Assembly: GCA_905331475.1 (NCBI GenBank)
Contig: CAJNYU010002963.1
Span: forward strand, 49,193-113,192
Source of the DNA: Rotaria socialis
Taxonomy: Eukaryota; Rotifera; Eurotatoria; Philodinida; Philodinidae
DNA: 64,000 nucleotides
Direction of reading: 5' to 3'
Part shown: positions 1 through 11,300 of the stretch, in pieces
Numbering within the stretch: position 1 is the first letter of the stretch
How the letters are laid out: each line of letters starts with the position of its first letter
Translations under genes and position numbers: made by a program
Notes under the pieces: model-generated
Seen by the model: only the letters and a program-made list of their open reading frames with translations
What the model was told of the DNA's origin: nothing
Databases searched by the model: none

Positions 1-1222
1 GCAGCTAGTGCTGTTGCACTTGCACCTTCACATATCAAATGATTACTTTCGATTAATAATTTTAATGCATCGGCTGTCTCTTTTAATGTAATAACAATTG
101 CGCCATCAATGCACTCTTTGACTATTGGCCAAACTTCTTTTAGGACACTTGAAATGCCAATACCATTGACCCATGAATTTTGAACTGAAATTCGAATCGT
201 ATCACCAGCATTGAAGGCAGCATGAAGAGGAGCACCTGTTTCTATTTCGCAAGCAAAAATATCAATAGATGGTTTCAAATGTTTGGCTGCAGATGAAATG
301 CCAGTGATTAATCCACCGCCTCCGTATGGAACTAAAGTAAATTTAAAAACAAATAGCTCAAGAACCATCAGTATGACATTTTTTGTTATCTCCAACTACT
401 TCTTCTGATGGAGTGAAAAGAATCGAGCATCTTCGTAGACACGAAAACTATGTTTCTATTCTATTGATGGCAGTCTCTATATCTAATAATGCGAGTAGCA
501 CATTGTCACAAAACTCTGACATAAAAACTTGTTCTAAAAAGTAAATTCTGCTTTCGAACTATATGTCAATCGTATGTTTTTCATTTCGTAATTTCAATCG
601 GTTTGAGATTTATCAATGAATGTATTTAGTAGAATGCGTAAAGATTATTCATAAAGAAAATGCGATTATTCTTTGGCATCATAGCAAACCTACCAAGTAT
701 TGCATCACAATCTGGCAACTCTTCTAATATTTCTAATGCTATTGTTCCATTTCCGGCCATGACATGTCGGTTACTTGCTGGATGAATAAAATATCCATCC
801 AACATTGGACACTGATGACTTTCAATGACTTGAAACCATTCATCGAATGGACATTTAGTGATTTCTCCGCCCAATCGGTCAATTGCCTTTAGTTTGGCTT
901 CGTTTGTCGTATCAGGTACTAATATTCGACATTTAATATTTTCTTGTCTCGCTATCCAAGCTACACCTTTTGCCATATTCCCAGATGATGCTGTAACAAT
1001 ACCATTTTCTTTCTGTTTCGAAGATAGAATTTTGACGATATTTGTAGCACCACGTATTTTAAATGATGATGTCGGTTGAAATTGTTCACATTTTAAATAA
1101 ATTTCAAGTCCAGGAATATCATAATTAAGTCTGAGAAGTGGCGTACGAATAGTAATACCATGCAAACGAGATTGAGCAGCTAAAATTTCGTCAAATGATG
1201 GAATGGAAAGCGAAGATGACAT
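1..1222 (-). CDS. Serine racemase / threonine dehydratase-like PLP enzyme, 3' end outside window
   Basis: This is a fold-type II PLP enzyme that would dehydrate or racemise serine or threonine in the cytosol. Exon 1 (694-1222) starts at MSSSLSIPSFDEI. It carries the PLP-lysine motif SSFKIRGA (about residues 52-59) and the substrate loop SSGN (about 79-82). Exon 2 (1-331) continues in frame across a GT-AG intron (332-693), giving DAILVPYGGGG. This glycine-rich loop binds the cofactor phosphate. The exon then reads through an acidic region to CEGASATALAA at the window edge. About 285 codons are visible, and family members are about 320-340 residues long. The residue after SSGN is Met where serine racemases usually have His. 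Serine racemase, threonine deaminase and hydroxyaspartate lyase cannot be separated from this fragment. The phases join cleanly and no stop interrupts the reading, so the gene looks functional. Confidence 0.85.
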
Positions 1223-2215
1223 TCAGTCAGAATAATTGAGCTACTTTTTTACTAAACGATTTGAATTGTTTGCTGTGTGTCCTCTGAAGACACATTTATA
1301 TGGTAGATATATCTTATCTTCTCTCTATCTTTACTTCGTTCTGTTTGACTCAAATCATGTCGAAAGAAGCAGGCAAAATTAGCTACGTTTGCATGACGAT
1401 GTGTCGTATATTCCAAATAGATCTAAACAAGACACCATCAGCAGTGTCCGAGAACTGAGAAATAGAAATTCCTAATCTGCTGAAGAATTATCATGCGTTG
1501 TTGTGATAATTCCTAGAGGAAATGGGAATCAACCATTGGTTCACTCGCAGTTCCAACATTCACGAAAGTCACCATATTGCTTTTTTAAAAATAATTTATG
1601 TACGCAACTATTGGAGGGCGTGGGTGTCAATGTGAATTTAATAAATTGATGTTCACACCATCACACCCAGGCTATGAGTTTGTTTATATTTAGCAGTCAT
1701 GATGCACTTCGTTTACCCAGATGAATGAATCCGATCTTGAATCCCATCGGATCTGGTGGGATCCAATCAGTCGACAATATTCGATGGGATTCCTGGTTGA
1801 AGAATTAGTAACAGATCTGAGACTCGGATTCCGATGAATACTGAATGATATGCCACTGTAGTAACCGATGGCACATCCGGCACTAGGATACCAATAAGTT
1901 TTCAGTGGGATCCGATCAGTCCATTTGCAAATGGCTAGACTCCTTTATACTCATCTCAAAAGTATCTTTTCGGCCATAACATCATTCAACTGATACGATT
2001 TCTCCTAAATTATTCATAACTATACAATGTTACTAGCAAATCCACAGAAACTATACGAACTATCAGCGAAAACAATGCTTCTCAAAATATGCAGAAGTAA
2101 GAAACACAATGCATCAAGACAGTTTACTACTGAATTTCTCAAAAATAAATTTGAATTAAAAAATCACTCACATAGGGTATGGGTGCCTCTTTTTCTCTCA
2201 CACCCACATCCATAC
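1223..2215. other. Intergenic stretch with small inverted and GGATCC-type repeats
   Basis: I see no gene here. An imperfect hairpin lies at about 1618-1672 (GGGTGT..ATGTGAA facing TTCACACCATCACACCC). About 1730-1920 is rich in variants of GGATCCGATC and ATTCCGATG, giving a locally patterned block with higher GC than its surroundings. It resembles the interior of small transposons elsewhere in the window, but I could not find matching ends or a target duplication. Confidence 0.4.
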
Positions 2216-2810
2216 CTGTGTTCAAATCCATATGTTGTTGCACGTCCAGTCAATGGATTCATGTCTAAATGAAGCCAATCAGATATTGTTTTCCAGTTTT
2301 CTCTATCTTCAAATTCATTCCGCGTTGAAAAATAAATATTTTTTGTCGGTCGCATTAAGCCGGCTCGTGTAATATTAACTATTAATTCACGTTCACCAAA
2401 TAGGATTTGAAAAACTTTATAAATATTTGGATTTTGCCGATTATCGCAAGCTTGTGGATAGAGCCAACGGTTATTGCCAAGTATACCGAGTTTAGAAAAG
2501 TTTGGCCATTTATAACTCCATGTCTCAGGTTGATCTCGTCGAATGTCTGGATTGAACGTTTCTTGTAAAAAAAACGCCATACATCATCAATACTACGTTG
2601 GCATTGTTCTTCTGCTAAAACATTTGTAACAACGACCACGCCATGTTATTCAAAAAATTTCAAAATTTCTTCTTCTTGTTCAACACTGAATGTCATAATA
2701 AATCCATCAGTATCAATTGCCAGTGGTACTGGTTGGAATACTTCATCGTTGCCAGGTGAAAAATTAATTTCTTGTAGTTCTGGTAAAGTTTTACTAGGGC
2801 CAAGGTCCAT
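2216..2810 (-). pseudogene. Broken phytanoyl-CoA dioxygenase-like (2OG-Fe(II) oxygenase) copy
   Basis: The reading starts at MDLGPSKTLPELQEI (2810) and runs to EEEILKFFE. It then meets a TAA in the same frame as HGVVVVTNVLAEEQC, so one Gln or Lys-type codon has become a stop near 2643. At 2566-2573 a run of eight A (T on the coding strand) is one base short. The frame shifts between DDVWRFF and LQETFNPDIRRD. The next frame reads through PETWSYKWPNFSKLGIL to the iron-binding HxD motif in WLHLDMNPLTG. It ends at a possible donor near 2215. The second half of the double-stranded beta-helix, with the distal His and the Arg, is not found downstream. Family assignment rests on the FFExHGVVVV start and the HxD motif. 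The homopolymer shift could be a sequencing error, but the nonsense codon and the missing 3' half argue for a dead copy. Confidence 0.55.
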
Positions 2811-3077
2811 AATAAGTAAAATAATATCAAACAAAATAAATTATATACAGTTTCTGTGAAATGAATGAGTGTACTCGCGAACTGGGTCATACACATGCTA
2901 GAGTATGACTAATAATATATACTACGTGGTTGCAAAATGATTCATATTATGTGTGCGGCTTGTGGTATTGTAAATCAGATAAGTATATGAAAAAAAACCG
3001 AATAATTATCCTTCTCGAGGTTTGATCAAGACAAGAAAATCAAAAAATTAATTAAAATAGTAAAATGTTGTCTCCAT
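2811..3077. other. Intergenic, nothing recognised
   Basis: Short AT-rich spacer between the broken dioxygenase and the MITE. No reading frame or repeat of note. Confidence 0.4.
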
Positions 3078-3687
3078 CAGAGACGTGCACAGGGCAGGAC
3101 GGTCCTGTTGTCCTGTCTTGCCCTGCCCTTTAGAACAGGATGAGATTAAAATTTTTGTCCTGTCCTGCCGCTCGCCAGGACCAAGGTAACCAACAGGACA
3201 GGCAAGGACCGGAGAAAAAATGATGTGCTATGTCTCTGGTAGGAACTTTGTTTTGTGTATTATCCATTTATTTTTACTTTGTGGTAAAACACTGCCTATT
3301 AGTTATTGTTTCTTTAAATAGTATCAAGTTTAAGTTATCACATTCATGCTACAATCAATCTTGTTCATATTTTTTTCTTGCCGCGAAAGTTAAGATATTT
3401 TTCTATTTTATTGTATTCATAAATTAGTGATAATTTAAAGCGTATTTGTTGTATTTGAAAATGATGTCAAATACATTAAGCCTAAGATTACTAATACTAA
3501 TATTTACTTTGATCGAGAATAGCTAGGGTTTGGAGTCCAAAATTCGGACTCATAATTAGTTTTCAGCCACTAGAAAAATGGGAATAAATCAGTAACGCTA
3601 ACCAGGACATGACTTTAACGTATTGTCCTGCCGCCCGCCAGGACAGGCAAGGACAGGAGAGAAAATTATGCCTTGTAGACGTCTCTG
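3078..3687. mobile_element. Non-autonomous hAT-like element (MITE), 610 bp
   Basis: The left end CAGAGACGTGCACAGGGCA and the reverse complement of the right end CAGAGACGTCTACAAGGCA match at 16 of 19 bases. The element is flanked by GTCTCCAT (3070-3077) and GTCTCTAT (3688-3695), an 8-bp target duplication with one mismatch, which is the hAT signature length. Inside both ends are short subterminal repeats of CAGGAC/GTCCTG (for example CAGGACAGGCAAGGACAGGAG), which hAT transposases commonly bind. No transposase reading frame is present. It lies 0.2 kb past the stop codon of the kinase gene. Confidence 0.75.
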
Positions 3688-3756
3688 GTCTCTATGTATT
3701 TGTTGTCACAAATTCTCATTTTTAAATACATTGAATACACAAAAAACAACACAACG

Positions 3757-3828
3757 AACAAGAACGAGAACACAAACAAGAACGAAAACATAAACAAGAG
3801 CGAGAACACAAACAAGAACGAGAACACA
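3757..3828. repeat. 18-bp minisatellite, four copies
   Basis: Four near-identical copies of AACAAGAACGAGAACACA in tandem, just beyond the 3' end of the RSK gene. Confidence 0.8.
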
Positions 3829-3874
3829 AAAATAAATAAACAGATACAAAACATGAGGTGTTGGAGATATGAAA

Positions 3875-6800
3875 TTATTTCACTGTTTCAATTTGTTGTT
3901 GATGAATAGTTCTTTCATTACGACGTTTAAATAAATTTGAATCACCTATTGGACCGAGTGCTAATGTTTTATTTGAGTTAGGATTCATTGCGGTAAAAGT
4001 AGCATCGAGATTATACTATAAAGAAAAAAAGCATCAAAGATTAAATTAATAATATTTTTTGTTACAAGAAAAAAAAGAGTTAACATACTCGAATATGATT
4101 ATGATCTTGAATATTACCCAATTTTACATTACGTAAACTATCAATATTAGCAAACCATGGATGTTTACAAAGTTCAACTGCACTTGGTCGGCTCTTTGGA
4201 TCGATATCAAGCATTGAACTCACAAGTGCCTAAAATTGTTTCAATAGAATCTTCTATTTTTACAAATAAAATATACGAAATTACTTTTGCATTGTATGAT
4301 ACTCGATCCCATGTTGGTCCAGTAAATTGTAATTGAACAGACGTACGAGCAAGAATAAGCTCATGAGAATCATCTCGATCGAATGCAAATGGCGTATTAC
4401 CAGCTAATAGAGTATATAGAAGAACTCCCAAACTCCCTAAATTAAACCAATACACAATTTAGTTATAGAAATCAATCTAAAAGCCAACTAACAAATATCA
4501 CAGGATTCATCATATTTTTTTCTTGATAAAACTTCTGGTGCAGCATATTCTTTTGTAAAACACGGTGTCATTAATAAACCGTTGTCAGCGCGGAGTTGTT
4601 TAGCAAAACCAAAATCAACAATGCGCAATGAGGATACTTGACGATTTTCATCGAGATACATTATATTACGTGGTTGAAGGTCACGATGTACTAGAAAAAC
4701 AGAAAAACAAACTTTAATTATTCTATTGTAAAAATATAATAATTTACCAATTGAATTTCTATGTAATTGTTCGACTGTTTTAATAAGCACAAACATTATT
4801 TTTGCACTTTCACGTTCAGATAATGATTTTTCTTCAGAAATTTTATCTAATAATTCACCACCACGCATCAATTCAGTGACAATATATACTATAGGTGAAT
4901 TATAAAAAGCATCTCGTATCTAAATAAAATTTTTAAATATTCTGTTGTTATTCTTTTTAATAATTTTCTTTACTCGAACAATATGTGACAATTGTCTGTA
5001 ACAAAATAATAGTTCGATTTCATCTGATGGATCATTGATATGTGCATCTTTTATTACTTTAACAGCATATTCAACATGGGTTTGTCGATGTACACAACGA
5101 TAACAAATTGAAGTTTTTCCTCGCCCTAATGGTTCTTTTAAAACATATTCATCGGTGAATAGTGTTGTTTTAACACCAATTACTGATCTTAAATGTTGTT
5201 CAACAGCATTTGCATAAGATAAATCAGATCGACGAGCATGTATTAAATCTGGGGCAATATAACTGAAACCTTGGAATGTTTTATTTGCATCTGCACTTGG
5301 TGGAATACCAGGTGAATCTATTTGAAAAATAGATAAAACAAGAAGCGTTCAAATACTACAATAGAAAATTTTCATATTTACCTGTTGGTGTTTTGCATGT
5401 AAATTCTCTATCGAAATTATGTCCATAATCAGTATGGATTGGTGGTATAAATGGCGGCTCAATTTCTCTTCTAAATAATTTATCCCAATCGATGGAAGCA
5501 AAAAATTCATGTTTTTGTATATTACGAAAACCATCAGGTCCAGAACCTAATCTATTAGCTGGATTCCGTTTAAATAACATTCGTAATAAACCTTGTGCTT
5601 CTGATGATGGATATGTTGGCATAGCTAATTTAGCTTTTAATATCAAATTCATTGTTTCCTTACGATTTGCACCATGAAATGGTAAATGTCCAGTCATCAT
5701 TTCGAATGCAAGTACACCAAATGACCACCAATCTGCCACATGTGAATGTCCTTTACGTGAAACTACTTCAGGTGACATATATTCAACGGTACCACAAAAT
5801 GAAAATGTTTTTGAATCTTGTGTTGGCACTGATTCTTTTGATAGGCCAAAGTCTGTTAAAGCAATATGGCCATCGGAATCCAAAAGAATATTTTCAGGCT
5901 TTAAATCTCGATAAACAATGCCCAATGAATGTAAATGATCAAGTGCAAGAGCTAATTCGGCTAAGTAAAATTGCACATCTCGTTCAGTAAACATTACTAA
6001 AACGTTAAAACAACGTTGTTATTCATCGAAACATGACGATCTAGCTATGTGCGTTCATACCTTCTTTCGAAAGACGTGTGAAAAGATCACCACCACGTAA
6101 AAAATCGAGCACTAAATAAACTTTGCCTCGTGTTTGATAAGCATAATGAAGTTTAACAATAAATGGATGAGATATTTGTGCGAGTATGTCTCGTTCCATT
6201 TTTGTTCTTTGACGATCACGAACTATTTTTTGAAAAAAAAATTCTTCTTCCTAGTGCATGAAAAATATACTAACCTTTGAGACTAGCTTTATTTAGCACT
6301 TTCATAGCATACAGTGTACCTGTGTCAGGTCCAACAATTTTACGAACAAGGAAAACCTTGGATAAAAGACAAAATATGATTTTATAGATTTAAAAAAAAC
6401 GAACAATTCTTACTTTTCCAAATGAACCTGCACCAAGTGTTTGTAAGAGTTCAAATTGTGCCGAATCGGCATGATCACATCCTTCTTTAGTAACATTGGT
6501 GATTTCAATTTCACGTTCAACACTATTTGTTTCATCCTGAAATTAAAAAGAATATTTATTGTGGTGTTTTTTGTTTCTAGGGAAAAGACTTCTATCGTAC
6601 ATTAGTTTGATATGACTGCTGAGAACTGCTACTTCCTTCAGTTACACCCGATGAGAACCGAAAAAATGCCTGTAAAATTTCAATCATTCTCTTGGCGAAG
6701 AAAAAAAACATATAATATATACGTCACGCTCAAATAAATGCGTGCTACGCTTGAATCCTTGGATGATTGTATACGATACGCAAAATATCGACCCAATAGG

Positions 6801-8341
6801 TCTCCGTTTTCAACGTATGATTAATTATACACGTGGGCTTACGATCACTTCAATTGGACAGAAGAGTAAGGTCGTTATATATAGACCTCATACAGTTAAA
6901 GAACGAATAAAAAACATCGCAAAACCATATATCTCTCCTTTTTCTATCATAAACATGTTGATGACGTCTGCTTAATTTCTCATTAACACCGTGACAGGTT
7001 TCGCCCACAATGATGATTATAATTAAATGGGAATGAGATTTATTTTCTTTTGAATAGTGCTATTATTATCATTGAGTAAGCTCATTTTTTTTCTTAGTTC
7101 TTCCAGTAAGTTATATCAAAAGATGTAAAAAAAAGAATCAAAATCTATCTTATGAAAATATAGTTATATGTCAATGAACATGTGTTGCTTTTGTTAAATA
7201 TATATAGCAGTAGAGTTTAGAATCTAGTTGAGATTGGAATTGTTGATTATTCTATAAATGTTGTGAGAAAGTGATTCATAGAAATAGAATTTTGTTAGCG
7301 AGTAATACGAGCTAACTTGATTGAGTATGTAGATTAAAAAAAAACGTTTTTGTTCCCAAGATTAATTATGTCTATTTTTCTTGATTGAAGAGAGAAAAAT
7401 GACAAAGATTCTGAATAGGTGTTTATGTTTTAATGCTCGGGACATTGGGGCATAGTGACATTGATTTTTTTTTCTTTCTTGACTAGAAGAAAAGAGAGAT
7501 TTTCGCTATCGTTATTTCGAAGCAAGAGTTTGCAGCAGCTGGAATGGGAATGGAACAAGCTTTTAATTCGAATGATATGAAAGAAAAATAAATGTTTTTT
7601 TTTCTAATTTTTAATGAAATTAATAAAGAAGTTTCTTATATAAGTAGTTCATTTGATGTGTTATTATCAGCAATGGTTCTGCGTTAAACAAATAAATAAG
7701 TGAATATAAAAGAAACTTCATAATTAATGGCTGATCATTGTCTGTTTCATAGTGACGATGATCGATTATTAAAACTCAAATTAATAAAGAAATGATAACA
7801 AAAAATTTAGAATTTAATAGATTCTACTAAATTTTTTAAAATGTAAAACTAGGATAAATAAATATTTATTTGATGATGTAACATAAATATCATAATCAAC
7901 GAAGTATTTTATTTCCTTTTAATATTAAAGTACCAGTTGAACAAGATACATTAATTACTATATGACTCATACAAGTGATATGAGAGCGCATTGAGATAAA
8001 TGAAAAATAAGAAATAAATTTTTTTTTTGTTTTGATCACCAATTTGAAAAGGAAATTAAAATTGTGATTAATTAGAAAATACTGTGCTAAATTGAAGTCA
8101 TAGACAAAGTTTCCACATGGTTCATATTACTTTATTTGCATTTTGATTTTCGAAATTGTTTTCTTCTGTTCTTTTTTTCGCTCTCTTTTGTGTCTATTTT
8201 CTCTATCTTTAATTAAATCTATTATTCCAATCTCAACTAAATTCTCATGTCAACTGTAACATATATATTTATGTTTTTGTGTGAATCAATATAAAGTTCC
8301 AAGGTAAAATAATAGCACAACACAATAACAATAACAATAAC

Positions 8342-8381
<40 letters not shown>

Positions 8382-11300
8382 CAAGGTCGATACTCCCCTT
8401 ACCATTTATTTCTACCAAAAACAATTCATCAAAAGAAGAAGAAAAGCAGATTTTTGATTAAGACAGAAAATACATTCAATAAATATTTTTGTACTCGATG
8501 TAATTACGTATTATATCAAGTAGATACTTGTTTTATTAGCTTCAATTGGTAGCATCTTTTGTTTACAAATGTTTCATATAATGTGTATGTGTCCGTAGAG
8601 TGCTAAAAATTGTACTGGGCCAGAAAAGTCATTGCACTTAACCCTACGCAATTTTTCTTCTCTGTCTTTTAATTCTTATTGACAATTAATATATATATAT
8701 AGGGTAATATAAAAAAGAACAATCTATATTCAACAGGTGCTATTGTGTTTATACGTAGGCAAGAAAATATACATTTATTTTTCTAGTGGGTGGCGCTGAT
8801 GACGTTTTATGTAACAGCGGTAGTTTGCGCACATATGTGAGAGAGAGAAAAGTGGTTCGTTTTCTTATTTCGAAATCGTATACCAACGTCAATCGAGTCC
8901 GTAACTTTAATTCTGTATATTGACTGTCTTTTCTCTCGGTTAAGCTGAAAAGCAGAAATTGAATCTGCTACGTGTTACTGAATAGTGAACTTTCTTCTTT
9001 TTCTTTTGATAAAAGTAGTCACTATTGGAGAAGGAAAAACGAAAATATGACATAGCCTGAAGACTCGACTAATATTAAGAATTTCATCAATGAACGATAG
9101 AAAAGACATTACACTATAGTCTTATTTCAATAGATAGATATCCAAGAAAAATAGTTTTGAGAAAAAAAGAATTCACTTACAAGCTGTGTTTCATTAGGTA
9201 AAATCTGTTGTATACATGTTGCTGAACAACTTGTATCTGTGACAAGTACTGTTGGCAGTATTGTTGGTAAATCGAACGAACTCATTGTATTTGTATTATT
9301 ATCTTCACTAACTGTGTTATTCGATGCTCTTATACAATGGGATAATGGTTTTTGAATATTAAAATAATCGTTTTTAGTATTAAATTGTTTATTTTTATTT
9401 TTATTGATAATATGTAATTGATGATCACTATTGTTTCTTTTACACACGAGATTTTTCTCTGTATCTTTTGTTGTTAAATGTGAATCCGATGGTGATTTAT
9501 AAAATTGATTCATTGATAAAGGATGATGTTTTTTAAAGAAAAGATGTAATGATGATGAAAGTGTTCGATATCGGCCATTTTTTTGACGTCGCAGTGTTAA
9601 ACAATGTAAACGTTTCAGTACAATTAAAAAATCATTTGTATGAATAGATGGAATAACTGCTGATGTACCGTTCTTTGATGATAAAAATGATGAGGATGAT
9701 GAGGATGAGGATGGACGCCGTGAACATGCATTCGAATCTGAGATATCAATACCGGTACCTGATTCACAAGAGCTCAGATAAAATCTATGGCGATCGGCGA
9801 CACGAGGAAACTCAAGAGAATCCATACACACGTTACGCTGTAATAAAATATCTTTCATTAATAGATAAATAGGTAAGGTTGTTTGAGTTAGTAGGAAAGA
9901 AAAACAAGAAAAATTAAGAGCAACTAATGATATTATCTAAATAGAATCGTCAACACACTTATGAGATATGTGACGAGCGAATGAAAGGAAAAGATCCAAG
10001 CATCGAGGAGAAAGAAAAGAAGAGTGCGTGGGTGAACAGTTTTTTTTAGCAGAGAAAAGAAAAAAAGTGAGAATAGAAAAAAATAAAGCACTCATTATTA
10101 CTTCACAACCGATGTTTGATGTCGACAAACCAATTATTATTGTTCTCATTAAATGGAACAACAGTGAACCATAAGAATAAAATACTAAATATTGACGTCA
10201 TCTTATATATATATATATATATTTTTCTTGCTCTACTAACAAGCTTGCTCTTGTATTATAAAGGCGGCATGTTGCTAAAAACTGTTTTATTATATAACAC
10301 ATTTGATATTCATGAGAATCATTACAATATTCATATTTGTAAAAGGAATGATGTTCGAGTGCATCTCTTTTCTTTTTAGTAGTTCTGGTATTTTAAGTAG
10401 AAGACACTCTCATTTTTTCTTCATGTGTCATAATTAATGATAATTGTTAAGAAAGTATACAGTGCTACTTACATGAGAGAAAACTTCTGGCAAATCATCG
10501 TCGGCTAGGATGTAATTATTGTTCGTTATCGTAGACGTAGTAATAAAAGATGGACCATTTTTGACGAATGTATTTCCACGCTAGTAGTAAACAACAACGA
10601 ATAAACATAAACCATAGTGATTTATAAGAAGATTTGACAGATGAGTTTTCAAGCGTAATCAATGTCATGCCAATAAGAAGAAGGTAATATTACTCAAATG
10701 ATGGTCACATTGACATTAAAAACATAAACTAATTATATATTATTTTACGAAATGATTTTAGACTTGAAAAAGCATATGATTACATAAATGCCTCAAGCAT
10801 AAATAGAAGAATGATGCGAATAGGTTTAATATTATTAAAAACACTTTTTTCCTTCGCTTTTCGGGAATTTTAAGTGATGCATGGCTTTTAGTATTTACAA
10901 ACATATTATAGATTCTTTTTTTTCTCAATAAGACATTAAGAAAATTTTCATGCTTGGTTAGATTACATGTTCTATAGTGCGTTTTTTTTCCTATCAAAAC
11001 TATTGACAAGTACTATAAACATGCAATCTTTCATTGTCTATCGAACAAAATAACGAGGAGTAGAAATAGAATTCTTTCACGATTAAGCTAATTAGCTAGA
11101 TTTCCCAAAGTATGATTATTTTACCTAAAAACCGTATGCTTGTAATCTTCAAAAACAAGATCGTATTCGTGACAGCAACAATTTCTAGATTCAACAAAAA
11201 AGTATGACTATGTAATTTTGTTGTGTAACTGTAAAGAATAGAAACTAATGAGAAAACATCCGTACTTGTGAAAAATTTCCTAGCTTTATCAGTTGATGAA

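Noticed and set aside
3740..3850. Possible CRISPR-like array
   Set aside because: The 18-bp units are directly tandem with no unique spacers, and the window is eukaryotic.
8342..8381. Possible regulatory element
   Set aside because: Simple TG/GA microsatellite with no additional structure.
9127..9858. Independent single-exon gene starting MKDILLQRN
   Set aside because: Clean acceptor at 9838 and donor GTAAGT at 9180, both phase 0 with the RSK exons on either side, make it better explained as an internal RSK exon.
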